Shown piece by piece: positions 45,943 through 58,640 of a stretch of 64,000 nt of DNA. The stretch spans positions 3,419,501 through 3,483,500 of the forward strand of contig CM057475.1 in the NCBI GenBank assembly GCA_030035585.1, in the 5' to 3' direction. The DNA is from Dugong dugon (lineage: Eukaryota > Chordata > Mammalia > Sirenia > Dugongidae). How positions within the stretch are numbered: the stretch's first letter is position 1; each line of letters opens with the position of its first letter. Below the pieces are notes generated by a model. The model ran no database searches, was not told the DNA's origin, and saw nothing but the letters and a program-made list of their open reading frames with translations. A program made the translations under genes and the position numbers.

Positions 45943-47089
45943 AAACCCATGAAAAAGTTCACACACAAAATGTAACAATCTTTGTTGGTTACCAGGGATG
46001 GGGGGGGGGGAATACTAAATAGGCAATAGATAAGTGGTATCTTGGGTGAAGGGTGAGACAGTACACAATACAGGGGAATCTAGCACAACCTGTACAAGGA
46101 AAGGTCATGGAAGCCCCATAGACACATCCAAACTCTCTGAGGGACTGAATTGCTGGGCGGAGGGCTGTGGGGACCATGGTCCGGGAAACATCTAGCTCAA
46201 TTGGCATAACACAGTTTATAAAGACAATGTTCTACATTCTACTTGGTGAGTAGTATCTAGGGTCTTAAAAGCCTGTGAGCTGCCATCTAAGATACTCCAC
46301 TGGTCTCATCCCTTCAGGAGTAAGGGAGAATGAAGATAACAGGATATAAGGAAAAGATTAGTCCAAAGGACTAATGTCCTCAGCTACCAAGGCCTCAACC
46401 AGACTGAGTCCAGTACAGCTAGATGGTGCCTGGCTACCACCACTGACTGCTCTGACCAGGATCACAACAGAGGGTTCTGGACAGAGCTGGGGAAGGATGT
46501 AGAACATAACTGTATCTCACAAAGAAAAGACTAGATTTACTGGCCTAAGGGAGACTGGAGAAACCGCGAGAGTATGGCCCCCAGACACCTTTTTAGTCCA
46601 GTGGTGAAGTTATCTCCGAGGTTCACCGTTCAGCCTGGAAGTGGACATCCCTGTAAAACCAAATGAGACTAACAAGGTACAGTAGTTCAGTGACAAGGGC
46701 CAGAAGGCAGAAGGGACCAAGGAAGCTGGTGATAGGGAACCCAAGGTTGAGTAAGGATATTGTTGATGTGTTGTGAGATTGTTAACCATTGTCATAGGTC
46801 AACATGTGTAGTAAGTGTTAAATTAAAAACTATTTTGTTCTGTAAGCCTTCATCTTAAGTGAGAATTGCAGCACAATTGGAAGAGCGTAGTCAATGTCAC
46901 TGAACTGTGCTTGTAGAAATTTTTGAAATGGTATATCTTTGGCTATGTGTATTTTCACCAAAAAAAACTTTGAGAAGTTAGACGGTTGACATGTTGCGGG
47001 GTTGTTAAGCAATGCCAGAAGACAATATGTGTACTACTGTTTCATGAGAAACTGTATGTTCTGTACACCTTCACCTGAAGTACAATAAA
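45943..47089 (+). other. L1-D 3' UTR and A tail
   Basis: 1.1 kb, collinear with the other young L1 3' UTRs. A G run lies at 45,999-46,010. The tail is short and A-rich (aataaaaaaaaa) and merges with the target repeat at 47,090. Confidence 0.85.
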
Positions 47090-48632
47090 AAAAAATGGGC
47101 AAAGGAAATGAGCAGGCACTTCACCAAAGAAGACATTCAAGTGGCCAAGAGACACGTGAGGAAATGCTCGCGATCACTAGCTATTAGAGAAATGCAAATC
47201 AAAACCACAATGAGATGCCATCTCACCCCGGCATTACTGGCACGAATCAAACCTGGAAATAACAAATGTTGGAGAGGCTGCAGTGAGATCGGAACTCTTA
47301 GGCACTGCTGGAGGGAATGCAAAATGATACAACCATTTTGGAAAGCCATATGGCATTTCCTTAGAAAGCTAGAAATAGAAATACAATAGGATCGAGAAAT
47401 CCCACTCCTAGGAATATATCTTAGAGAAATAAGAGCAATCACACGAATAGACATATGCACACTCATGTTCACTGCAGCATTGTTTGCAATAGCAAAATAT
47501 GGAAACAACCCGGATGCCCATCACCAGATGAAGGGAGTAACGAACTATGATACATACACACAATGAAGTATTATGTAATGGTAAAGAACAATGATGAATC
47601 TGTGAAGCATCTCATAACATGGATCAAACTGGAGGCATTATGCTCAATGAAATGAGTCAATCACAAAAGGACAAATATTGTATCAGACCACTACTGTAAA
47701 AACACATGAAAAGGTTTACACACAAAAAGAAATAATCTTTGCTGGTTACTAGGGATGGGAGGCGTGTGGGGTATACTAAATAGACAATAGATAAGTGGTA
47801 ACTTTTGTGAAGGGTAAGACAGTACACAATACTGGGAAAGCTAGCACAACTTGTAAAAGGCAAGGTCATGGAAGCTCCATAGACACATCTAAATTCCCTG
47901 AGGGACTGAATTGCTGGGCTGAGGGCTGTGGGGACCATGGTCTCAGGAAACGTCTAGCTCAATTGGCATAACACACTTTATAAAGACAATGCTCTACATT
48001 CTACCTTGCTGGGTAGCGTCTGGGGTCTTAAAAGCCTGTGAACAGCCATCTAAGATACTCCACTGGTCTCACCCCTTTAGGAGTAAGGGAGAATGAAGAA
48101 AACAAGAAACAAGGGAAAGACTAGTCCAAAGCACTAATGGACCACAACTACCAAGGCCTCCACCAGACTGAGTCCAGTACAACTAGATAATGCTGGGCTA
48201 CCACCACTAACTGCTCAGACGGGGATAACAAGAGAGGGTCCCAGGAAGAGCTGGAGAAAAATGTAGAACAAAATTGTAACTCACACAAAAAAACCAGGCT
48301 TACTGGCCTGACAGAGACTGGAGAAACTCCAAGAGTACGGTCCCCGGATACCCTTTTAGCTAAGTAATAAAGTCACTCCCGAGGTTTGCCCTTTAGCCAA
48401 AGATTAGACAACCCCACAAAAGAAAAAGAGACTAACGGGGCACAACAGTCTAGGGACGAGGACTAGAACACAGGCGGGGCAGGAAACCTGGTAATAGGGA
48501 ACCCAAGGTCGAGAAGGGGCAGTGTTAACATGTTGTGGGGTTGTTAACCATTGTCATAAAACAATATGGGTACTAACCATTTAATGAGAAACTATTTGTT
48601 CTGTAAACCTTCATCTAAAGTACATTAAAAAA
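47090..48632 (+). mobile_element. L1-E, C-terminal ORF2 and 3' UTR right of L1-D
   Basis: Continues from 38,791 with the ORF2 C-terminus ([20 protein letters not shown], at 47,108) and a 3' UTR ending in cattaaaaaag at about 48,632. Frames are short and broken; the C-terminal Cys/His segment reads [14 protein letters not shown]. It meets the 3' end of the oppositely oriented L1-F at this point. Confidence 0.88.
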
Positions 48633-49193
48633 GTTTTATTGTATTGTAGGTGAAAGTTTGCACAGCAAATAAGATTCCCATTTAACAATTTTTATACAAA
48701 ATTGTTTCCATGATTTTGGTCACAATTTTCACAAAGTGTCAGCATTCTCATTTTATCCATTCTGTTCATTCTTTTTCCACTTATCTAGCTTCTCTACCCC
48801 TCCTTGCCTTGTCATCTTTGCTTATGCATAAATAATGACCATTTTATCTCATATAGTTAATTGTTTAAGGGAGCACATTACTCACTGGTGATTTTTTTTT
48901 TTTAAATAAGCCAGTTATTTGGCTGAAACGTGACCTCTAGGAGTAGCTTCAATTCCAAGTTCAAAGGCTATCTTAGGGTTATAGTCTCGGAGGTTCCTCT
49001 AGTTTCTATCAATTCAGTAAGTCTGGTCTTTTCTAGGAATTTGAATTTTGTTCTACATTTTTCTCTTATTCTGTTCAGGACCTTCTATTATGTCCCTGAT
49101 CAAAACAGTCAGTGACGGTAACCAGGCACCATCTAGATCTTCTGGTCTCAGGCTGTGATTTGTATGGGCTATTAGTCGTGTGGACTGGTTTCT
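48633..49193 (-). mobile_element. L1-F, old L1 3' UTR, first piece
   Basis: Antisense L1 3' UTR of an older type than L1-B, C and D, with the phrases ggcaccatctagatcttctg and gtcagtgacggtaacc. It stops at tggtttct (49,186-49,193), which is repeated at 53,980-53,987 after L1-G. Confidence 0.82.
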
Positions 49194-50365
49194 GATTTTT
49201 TTTTTTTTAATTGTACTTCAGGTGAAGGTTTACAGAAAAAATAGTTTCTCATGAAACGGTAGTACACATATTGTTTTATGGCATTGCTTAACAACCCCAC
49301 AACATGACAACCCTCTAACTTCTCAACATTTTTTTTTTTTTTTTGGTGAAAATACACATAGCCAAAGCTACACCATTTCAAACATTTCTACATGCACAGT
49401 TCAGTGACACTGACTACGCTCTTCCAATTGTGCAGTTATTCTCAATTAGATGAAGACTTACAGAACAAAATAGTTTCTCATTTAACAGTTACTACAAATG
49501 TTGCCCTACGATGATGGTTAACAATCCCACAACACAGCAACAATATCCTTACTCAACCTTGGGTTCCCTATCACCAGCTTCCTTGGCCCCTTCTGCCTTC
49601 TGGCCCTTGTCACTGAACTACTGTACCTTGTTAGTCTCATTTGGTTTTACAGGGCTGTCCACTCCCAGGCTGAACGGTGAACCTCGGAGATAACTTCACC
49701 ACCGGGCTAAAAAGGTGTCTGGGGGCCGTACTCTCGCGGTTTCTCCAGTCTCCTTTAGGCCAGTAAATCTGGTCTTTTCTTTGTGAGATAGAATTATGTT
49801 CTACATCCTTCTCCAGCTCTGTCCAGAACCCTCTATTGTGATCCTGGTCAGAGCAGTCAGTGGTGGAAGCTGGGTACCATCTAGCTGTACTGGACTCAGT
49901 CCGGTGGAGGCCTTGGTACCTGTGGACAATTAATCCTTCAGACTAATCTTTTCCTTGTATCCTATTCTTTTCATTCTCCCTTACTCCCGAAGGGATGAGA
50001 CCAGTGGAGTATCTTAGATGGCCGCTCACAGGCTTTTAAGACACCAGATACTACTCACCAAGGTAGAATGCAGAGCATAGTCTTCATAAGCTGTGTTATG
50101 GCAATTGAGCTAGATGTTCCACGAGACCATGGTCCCCACAGCCCTCCGCCCAGCAATTCAGTCCCTCGTGGGGTTTAGATGTGTCTAAGGGCCTTCCATG
50201 ACCTTTCCTTGTACAAGTTGTGCTAGTTTCCCCTGTATTGTGTACTGTCTCACCCTTCACCCAAGATACCACTTATCTATTGCCTATTTAGTATTTCCCC
50301 CCCCTCCCATCCCTGGTAACCAACAAAGATTGTGCCATTTTGTGTGTGAACTTTTTCATGGGTTT

Positions 50366-53300
50366 TTACAATAGAAGTTTCATACAATATTTGTCCTTTT
50401 GTGATTGACTTATTTCACTTAGCATAATGTCCTCCAGTTTCATCCATGTTATGAGACGCTTCACAGATTCATCATTGTTCTTTCTCATTTCATAGTACTC
50501 CATTGTGTGTATGTACCATAGTTTGTTTATCCACTCATCTGTTGATGGGCATCTAGGTGGTTTCCATCTTTTTGCTATTGTGACCAATGCTGCCATGAAC
50601 ATAGGTGTGCATATGTCTATTCGAGTGACGACTCTTATTTCTCTAGGATATATTCCTAAGAGTGGGATTGCTGGATTGAATGGTATGTCTATTTCTAGCT
50701 TTCTAAGGAAGTACCATATCGTTTTCCAAAATGGTTGTATCATTTTGCATGCCCAGCAGCAGTGCATAAGACTTCCAATCTCCCTACAGCCCCTCCAACA
50801 TTTGTTATTTCTAGTGTTTTTGATTCGTGCCAGTAAAGTCGGGATGAGATGGTATCTCATTGTGGTTTTAATTCACATTTCTCTAATGGCTAGTGAATGC
50901 GAGCATTTCCTCATGTGTCTGTTGGCCATTTGGATGTCTTCTTTGGTGAAGTGTCTTTTCATTTCCTTTGCCCATTTTTTAATAGGATTATTTGTCTTTT
51001 TGTTGTAGAGGTTTTGGATTTTCTTGTGGATTATGGAGATTAGACCTTTGTCTGACTTGTGCTGTCCAAAAATTTTTTCCCAGTCTGTAGGTTTTCTTTT
51101 TACTCTTTTGGTGAAGTCTTTTGAAGAGCATAGGTGTTTGATTTTTACAAGATCCCAGTTATCTAGCTTACCTATTGGGGTTTGGCATTGATGTTTATGG
51201 TTTGTATCCTGTTAATGCCATGTATTAAGGCCTGCAGTGTTGGTCCTATTTTTTCTTCTAGGAACTTTATCGTTTTAGGCTTCATATTCAGGTCTTTGAT
51301 CCATTTTGAATTAGTTTTTCTATACGGCGTGAGGTATGGGTCCTGTTTCATTTTTTTGCATATGGATATCCATTGTTGCCAGCACCATTTGTTAAAAAGA
51401 CTGTTTTTTCCCCATTTGTTGGACTTTGGGCCCTTGTTGAAGATCAGGTGACGGTAGATGGATGGATTTACATCTGGGTTCTCAATTATGTTCCATTGGT
51501 CAATGTGTCTGTTGTTGTACCAGTACCCGGCTGTTTTGACTACTGTAGCTGTATAGTAGGTTCTGAAGTCAGGTAGTGCGAGACCTCCAACTTTATTCTT
51601 CTTCTTCAGTAGTGCTTTACTTATTCGGGGCTTCTCCATTTGCATATAAAGTGAATGATTAGTTTTTCCATCTCTTTGAAAAATGTTGTTGGTATTTGGA
51701 TCAGGATTGCATTGTATTTGTAAATTGGTTTGGGTAGAATTGTCATTTTCACAATGTTGAGTCTGCCTACCCATGAACATGGTATGTTTTTCCATTTATG
51801 TAGATCCCTTTGGGTTTCATGCGGCAGTGTTTTGTAGTTTTCTTTGTATAGGTCTTTTACATCCCTGTTCAGATTTATTCCTAACTATTTTATCTTTTCA
51901 CGGGCTATTGAAAATGGTATTTTTTTCCTGATTTCCTTTTCATCATTCTCCTTATTGTTGTATGGGAATCCAACGGATTTTTGAATGTTTATCTTGTATC
52001 CTGCTACTCTGCTGAATCTTTCTATTAGTTCCAGAAGATTTCTCATGGAGTTTTTAGGGTTTTCTATGTATAGTAGCATATCATCTGCAAACAGGGACAG
52101 ATTAACTTCTTCATTACCAATTTGGATGCCCTTTATTTCTTTTTCTTGCCTTTTTGCTCTAGCTAGAACTTCCAGCACAATGTTAAATAGGAGTGGTGAT
52201 AAAGGGCATCCTTGTCTCATTCCTGATTTCAAAGGGAATGTTTTCAGCCTCTCTCCATTAAGAATGATGTTGGCTGTTGGTTTTGTGGAGATGTCCTTTA
52301 TTATGTTGAGAAATTTCCCTTCTATACCGATTTTATTGAGTGTTTTCATCAGGAATGGGTGTTGGACTTTGTCAAATGCCTTGTCTGCATCAATTGAGAT
52401 GATCATGTGATTATTTACTTTTATTTATGTGGTGGATTACGTTGATTGATTTTATAATGTTGAACCATCCTTGCATACCTGGTATGAATCCTACTTTGTC
52501 GTGGTGTATTATTTTTTTGATAGGATGCTGAATTCTATTGGCTAGAATTTTGTTCAGAATTTTTGCATCTATATTCATGAGAGATATTGGTCTGTAATTT
52601 TCTTTTTTTGTGGTGTCTTTGCCTGGTTTTGGTATCAGCATTATGTTGGATTCATAGAATCAATTTGGAAGTGTTGCTTCCTCTTCTATGCTCTGAAATA
52701 GCTTGAGTAGTACTGGTACAAGCTCTTCTGTAAATGTTTTGTAGAATTCTCCAGTGAAGCCATCTGGGCTAGGGCTTTTTTTGGTTGGGAGTTTTTTTTA
52801 TTACCTTTTCAGTCTCTTCTCTTGTTATGGGTCTGTTCAGATTTTCAACATCACTTTGTTGTAGTTTAGGTAGGCCATGTGTTTCTAGAAATTTATCCAT
52901 TTCCCCTAGGTTTTCAAACTTGTTGGAGTATAGTTTTTCATAATGTTCTGTTATAATCCTTTTTATTTCAGTTGGGTCTGTTATAATGACCCCCATTTCA
53001 TTTCTTATTTGGGTTATTTGTGTCCTCTCCTGTTTTTCTTTTGTCAGTCTGGCCAGTGGTTTGTCGATTTTGTTGATTCTTTCAAAGAACCAACTTTTGG
53101 TTTTGTGAATTCTTTCTATTGTTTTTCTGCTCTCTATTTCATTTATTTCTGCTCTGATCTTTACTATTTCCTTTCTTCTGCTGGTTGTGGGCTTTTTTTG
53201 TTGTTCTCTTTCTATTTGTTTGAGTTCTGTAGTTAATGTTTTGATTTTGTCTCTTTCTTCTTTTTTGATATGTGCATCTATTACTATAATTTGTCCTCTG

Positions 53301-53979
53301 ATGACTGCCTTTGCTGTGTCCCAAAGGTTTTGGTATGATGTGTTTTCATTCTTATTTGATTCTAGGAATTTTTTGATTCCATCTCTGATTTCTTCTATTA
53401 CCCAGTGAAGTGTAAGCAGGGTATTATTTAGTTTCCATGTAATTGATTTTTTTTTTCCTTGCTCTTTCTAGTGTTAATTTCTACCTTGATGGCATTGTGG
53501 TCAGAGAAGATACTTTGAAGTATCCCAACTTTTTTGATCTTCTCTAAGATTGCTCTGTGGCTTAAGATGTGGTCTATTCTGGAGAACTTTCCATCTGTAT
53601 TTGAAAAGAATGTGTACTTTGCAGCGGTTGGATGGAGTGTTCTATATATGTCTATGAGGTCAAGTTGGCTGATGGTGCCCTTTAGGTCTTCTGTATCTTT
53701 GCTGAGTTTCTTCTTAGTTGTTCTGTCCTTTACCGAGAGTGGTGTGTTGAAGTCTCCTACTATTATTGTGGAACTGTCAATATCTCTTTTCAGTGTTCTT
53801 AGAGTTTGTTTTATGTATTTTGGAGCCATGTCATTGGGTGCGTAGATGTTTATTATTGTTATGTCTTCATGATGGATTGTCCCCTTAATCATTATATAGT
53901 GTCCTTCTTTGTCTTTTATGGTATATTTTGTTTTAAAGTCTATTTTATCTGAGAGTAGAAATGCCACTCCTGCTCTTTT
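50366..53979 (-). pseudogene. L1-G ORF2, N-terminally truncated and disrupted
   Basis: It begins within the endonuclease (KRAGVAFLLSDKIDF) and lacks about the first 75 residues. The rest of the endonuclease is open to 53,428 with GDFNTPLS, RIDHIL and SDHNAI. The RT region shares its stop and frameshift defects with L1-D. FADD is kept (about 52,083-52,094) and the C-terminal frame 50,860-50,366 is open to the normal end. Codons before 54,0xx in the open frame come from the host L1-F and are not part of the protein. Confidence 0.9.
51826..53696 (-). other. Putative gene-conversion tract, L1-G copy
   Basis: The inverted partner of 42,612-44,481. It is one base longer owing to a T run. The edges are sharp: the first mismatches are at 51,825 and 53,697. 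Confidence 0.8.
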
Positions 53980-54579
53980 TGGTTTCTCCTTTGGGTCTTT
54001 GGTTTCCTTCATTCTCTTTTGCTCCAGAAGAGTAGATACCTATAGTTGTATCTTACATGGCTGGTATCAAACTTTTAATATTCCATAAGATACTCACCAA
54101 ACTACGATGTAGAACATGATCTTTATGAACTATGTTATGCCAATTAACTGAATTGTCCCATGAGACTATGTCTCTAAGCCTTTTAACGCAATAAACCCAC
54201 ACCATGAGGTTTTTGTATAATTCTAGAAAGTCTCCATAACTCTGTCCTGTATGTGTGCTTTTGTATGTATGAATATATATGCAGCACACACAAACATGTA
54301 TATACAAATGCCTACAGGTACATCTATACATTCATGTGCATTTACTCACATATGCTTTCCTATACACATATGTGAGTACATATCCACCTATGTAATCGTG
54401 CACATAATTTTTGGTTGTCATTACTGTTGTTGCAAAATTGCACATGTTATAACATTTACGAAAATTGCTCCTTATTCTTTTATACTTGTTAGTGTGTTTA
54501 CTTATCTTGGTCAGGTTGCGCAGACCTGATTGTGTAATTCCTTCCTATCAACAAAAATAACAAGTGTCTACTATTTAGA
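53980..54579 (-). mobile_element. L1-F, 3' UTR, second piece
   Basis: Resumes after L1-G (tggtttctcctttggg). The region 54,240-54,400 is rich in alternating purine/pyrimidine (tgtatgtatg, atatatatgc, acacacaaac), a feature of this older 3' UTR type. It ends at the RTE target repeat actatttaga (54,570-54,579). Confidence 0.75.
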
Positions 54580-57500
54580 TACTTGTTCTCCATGCAACTT
54601 TCAGTTTGTTGTACTGTGGTGGCTTGAGTATTGCTGTGATGCTGAAAGCTATGCCACCAGTATTTCAAATACCAGCAGGGTCACTCATGGTGGACAGGTT
54701 TCAGCTGAGTTTCCAGACTAGGAAGAAGGACCTATCAGTCTACTTCTGAAAAAATTAGCCAGTGAAAACCTTATGAATAGCAGCAGAACAATGTTTGATA
54801 TAGTGCTGGAAGATGAGTCTGTCAGGTTGGAAGGCACTGAAAATACGACTGAGGAAGAACTGTCTCCTCAAAGTAGAGCTGACTTTATTGACCTGGATGG
54901 AGTCGAGTTTTCAGGACCTACATTTGCCAATGTGGCACTACTCAAAATGAGATGAAACAGTTGCAAACATCCATTAATATTAAGAATGTGGAATGTACAA
55001 AGTAGGAATCTAGGAAAAAATTGGAAATCATCAAAAATGAAATGGAATGCATAAACGTCAATATCCTTAGTGAGCTGAAATGGACTGGTGTTGGCAATTT
55101 TGAATCAGATAATTACATGATCTACTATGTTAGAATGACAAATTGAAGAGGAGTGGTGTTGCATTAATTGTCAAAAAGAATATTTCAAGATCTATCCTAA
55201 AGTACAATGCTGTCAGTGATAGGATAATATCTATAAGTCTATACAGGGAAGAGCAGTTAATACAACTATTATTCAAATTTACGCAGCAACCACTAATGCC
55301 AAAGATAAGGAAATTGAAGATTTTTATCAACTTCTGCCGTCTGAAATTGATCAAACATGCGATCCAGACGCATTGATGGTAATTGGAATGCAAAAGTTGG
55401 AAACAAAGAAGAAGGTTTGGTAGTTGGAAAATATGGTCTTTGTGGTAGAAACCATGCCAGAGATCCCATGATAGAATTTTGCAAGATCAACGACTTCTTC
55501 ATTGCAAATACCTTTTTCCAACAACATAAATGATGACTATACACATGGACATCGCCAGAAGGAATACACAAGAATCAAATCAACTACATCTGTGGAAAGA
55601 GACGATGGAAAAGCTCAATTTCTTCAGTTAGAGCAAGACCAGGGGCCGACTGTGGAACAGAACACGAATTGCTCATACGCAAGTTCCAGTTGAAGCTGAA
55701 GAAAATTAGAACAAATCCATGAGAGCTAAAGTACAATCATGAGTATATCCCACCTGAATTTAGAGACCATCTTAATAATAGATTTTATGTATTGAACACC
55801 AATGACAGAAGACCAGACGACTTGTGGAATGACGTCAAGGACATCATCTATGAAGAAAGCAAGAGGTTACTGAAAAGACAGGAAAGAAAGACACAACCAA
55901 AGTAGATGTCAGAAGAGACTGTAAAGCTTGCTATTGAACATAGAACAGCTAAAGTAAAGGAAGAAATGATGAAGTAAAAGAGCCAAACAGAAGATTTCAA
56001 AGGGTGGCTGGAGAAGACAATGTAAAGTATTATAATGAAATGTGTACAGAGCTGGAGTTAGAAAACCAAAAGGGGAGAACATGCTCAGCATTTCTCAAGC
56101 TGAAAGAACTGAAGAAAAAATTCGAGTCTAGAGTTGCAATATTGAAGGATTCTATGGAGAAAATATTGAACAATGCAGGAAACATCAAAAGAAGATGGAG
56201 GGAATACAGACAGTCACTGTACCAAAAAGAACTGGTCCAAGTTCAACCATTTCAGGAGGTAGAATATGATCAAAACAGATGGTACTGAAGGAAGAAGTCT
56301 AATCTACACTGAAGGCATTGACGAAAAACAAGGCTCCAGGAATTGATGAAAACCAATTGCGATGTTTCAACAAACAGAAGCAAAGCTGGAAGCACTCACT
56401 CGTCTATGCCAAGAAATTTGGAAGACAGCTACGTGGTCAACTTACTAGAAGAAATCCATATTTGTGTCCATTCCAAAGAAAGGTGATCCAACAGAATGCA
56501 GAAATTATTGAATAATATCATTAATATCACACATGAGCAAAAGTTTGCTGAAAATCATTCAAAAGCAGTTGTAGCAGTACATCAGTAGCAAACTGCCAGA
56601 AGTTCAAGCCGGATTCAGAAGACAACATGGTACGAAGGATATCATTGCTGATGTCAGATGAAGCTTGGCTGAAAGCGAGAATACGAATAAGATGTTTACC
56701 TATGTTATATTGACTATGCAAAGGTGTTTGACTGTGAGACTCATAATAAATTATGGAAAACATTGTGAAGAATGAGAATTTCAGAACAGTTAATTGTTCT
56801 TATAAGTAACCTGTACATACGTAAACCAAGAGACAGTCATTGGAACAGAACAAGGGGATACCGAGTGGTTTAAAGTCAGGAAAGGTATGCGTCTGGGTTG
56901 TATCATTTCACCAAACTTATGCAATCTGTATGATGAGCATATAATCCAAGACATTGAACTATATAAAGAAGAGTGAGGCATCAGGATTGGAGGAAGACAC
57001 AATAACAACCTGTGATATGCGGTTGACACAACTTGCATGCTGAAAGTGAAGAGGATTTGAAGCACTTACTCATGAAGATCAAAGTCTATAGCCTTCAGTA
57101 TGGATTACACTTCAACATAAGGAAAATAAAAATCCTCACAACTGGACAAATAAGGCACTTCATGATAAACAGAGAAAATATTGAAGTTGTCAAGTATTTC
57201 ATTTTACTTGGCTCCATAATCAATGTCCATAGAGGCAGCAGTCAAAAAATCAAACAATGTATTGCATTGGGAAAATCTGCTGCAAAAGACCTCTTTAAAG
57301 TGTTGAAAAGCAAAGATGTCACTTTAAGGACTAAGGTGTGCCAGACCCAAGCCATGGTGTTTTCAGTTGCCTCATATACATGCGAAAGCTGGACAATGAA
57401 TAAGGAAGACAGAGACTTGATGCCTTTGAATTGAGATGTTGGCGAAGAATGTTGAATATACCACGGACGGCCAGAAGGATGAATGAGTCTGTCTTGGAAG

Positions 57501-57788
57501 AGGTACAGCCAGAATGCTTCTTAGAAGCAAAGATGGCAAGACTTCTCACATACTTTGGACATGTTAACAACAGGGACCAGTCCCTGGAGAAAGGCATCAT
57601 GCTTGGTAAAGTAGATGGTCAGTGAAAAAGAGGAAGACCCTCAGCAAGATAGATTGACACAGTGGCTGCAACAATGGGCTCAAGCATAACAATTGTGAGG
57701 ATGACGCAGGATGGGATAGTGTTTCGTTTTGTTGTTCATAGGGTTGATATGAGTCAGTACCGACTCAAAGGCACCTAACAACAGCAAC
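54580..57788 (+). mobile_element. Complete RTE/BovB-like LINE (3.2 kb), inactive
   Basis: A 3,209-bp element with an RTE-type 5' UTR, one long degraded frame and a 3' end of the type shared with the RTE-derived short elements here, ending acctaacaacag. The near-perfect direct repeat actatttaga/actatctaga (54,570-54,579 and 57,789-57,798) is duplicated L1-F sequence. Members of this clade (including BovB) are known for patchy distribution attributed to horizontal transfer. The 10-bp duplication and intact ends argue for full-length retrotransposition. Confidence 0.88.
54773..57730 (+). pseudogene. RTE endonuclease-reverse transcriptase, degraded
   Basis: Endonuclease text is readable in several frames: WNV-type start near 54,990, SELKWTGVGNFES near 55,070, then GKYGLCGRNHARDPMIEFCK and IANTFFQQH near 55,420-55,530. 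RT text follows: MTKNKAPGIDE (56,318), a DYAKVFD-like box near 56,707, GMRLGCIISPNLCNLYDEH near 56,885, then the active site near 57,010, where YADD reads YAVD (tatgcggttgac) directly after a stop. The C-terminal part continues as LKHLLMKIKVYSLQYGLHFNI. Many frameshifts and stops. The 60-codon frame at 54,773-54,955 may be the remnant of a short upstream frame. Confidence 0.82.
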
Positions 57789-58640
57789 ACTATCTAGAAA
57801 GTGATTCTGCCTCCCTCCCCCTCCCATTGCTGGTAACCATCAAAGAAAGTTGCTTTCTGTGTGAGTACCTAATATTAACTACTTATAATAGTGATACCAT
57901 ACAATATTTGTCTTTTTGTGATTAATTGATTTCACTCAGCATAATGTCCTCCAGATTCATCCATGTTATAAGATGTTTTGAGGACTCTTCATTATTCTTT
58001 ATAGTTATGTAGTATTCCATTGTAGGTATATACCACAATTTGTTTATCCATTCATCCGTTAGCAGGCATCTAGGTGGTTTCCATCTTTTTGCCACTGTGA
58101 ATAATGCTGCAGTGAACTAAGGTGTGCGTATATCTGTTTGTGTCACTGCTCTTATATTTCTTGGGTATATATATATCTAGGACTGGGATTGCTGGATCAT
58201 AAGGTATTTTTATTTCTAGCTTTTTGAGGAAGTGACATACCATTTTCCATAGTGATGTAACATTTTACATTCCCACCAGCAGTGTGTAAGAGTTCCAATC
58301 TCCCCTCAACCTTACCAGCATTTATTGTTTTCTATTTTTTAAATCAGTGCCATTTTTGCAGGGGTGAGATGGTATCTCATTGTAGTTTTGATTTACAGCT
58401 CTCTAATGGCTAATGATTGCAAGCATCTTTTCATGTGTTTGTTGGCTGCCTAAATGTACTCTTTGGTGGAGTGTCTGTTCATGTCCTTTGCCAATTTTTT
58501 TATTGGATTGTTTGTCTTTTTGTTGTTGAGTTGTTGAAGTTTACTATATATTTTAGAGACTAAATCTTTATCAGATATGTGGTTGTAAAGATTTTTTTCA
58601 CAGTCTATAGATTCCCTTTTTACTTTTTGGTAAAAACTTT
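57789..58640 (-). mobile_element. L1-F, ORF2 C-terminus after the RTE
   Basis: Antisense L1: the last bases of the 3' UTR, then the ORF2 C-terminal third (standard order of tccagattcatccatgtta, tgtagtattccattgtagg, ggaagtgacataccat). All frames closed. It is cut at about 58,640 by L1-H. Confidence 0.82.

Larger units (their letters stand above)
38792..47089 (+). mobile_element. L1-D, full-length L1 nested in L1-E
   Basis: An 8.3-kb plus-strand L1: 5' UTR 38,792-40,681, ORF1 40,682-41,707, ORF2 42,126-45,942, 3' UTR to about 47,080 and a short A tail. The 16-bp direct repeat aaaaaatgggcaaagg at both borders (38,776-38,791 and 47,090-47,105) is duplicated L1-E sequence and restores L1-E when joined. 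Its ORF2 middle is almost identical to L1-G. Confidence 0.95.
49194..53979 (-). mobile_element. L1-G, 5'-truncated L1 nested in L1-F
   Basis: A 4.79-kb L1 in minus orientation: oligo-T at 49,198-49,209, 3' UTR to 50,365 and ORF2 from 50,366 to the truncation inside the endonuclease at about 53,979. The 8-bp repeat tggtttct flanks it. It has no ORF1 or 5' UTR, the usual result of incomplete reverse transcription. Confidence 0.93.

Noticed and set aside
42126-53979. L1-D and L1-G as two halves of one inverted segmental duplication
   Set aside because: Target duplications and flanking sequence differ, and identity is not uniform, which fits independent insertions followed by local conversion.
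54240-54400. A CRISPR-like or regulatory repeat array
   Set aside because: It is low-complexity alternating sequence typical of an old L1 3' UTR, without spacers.
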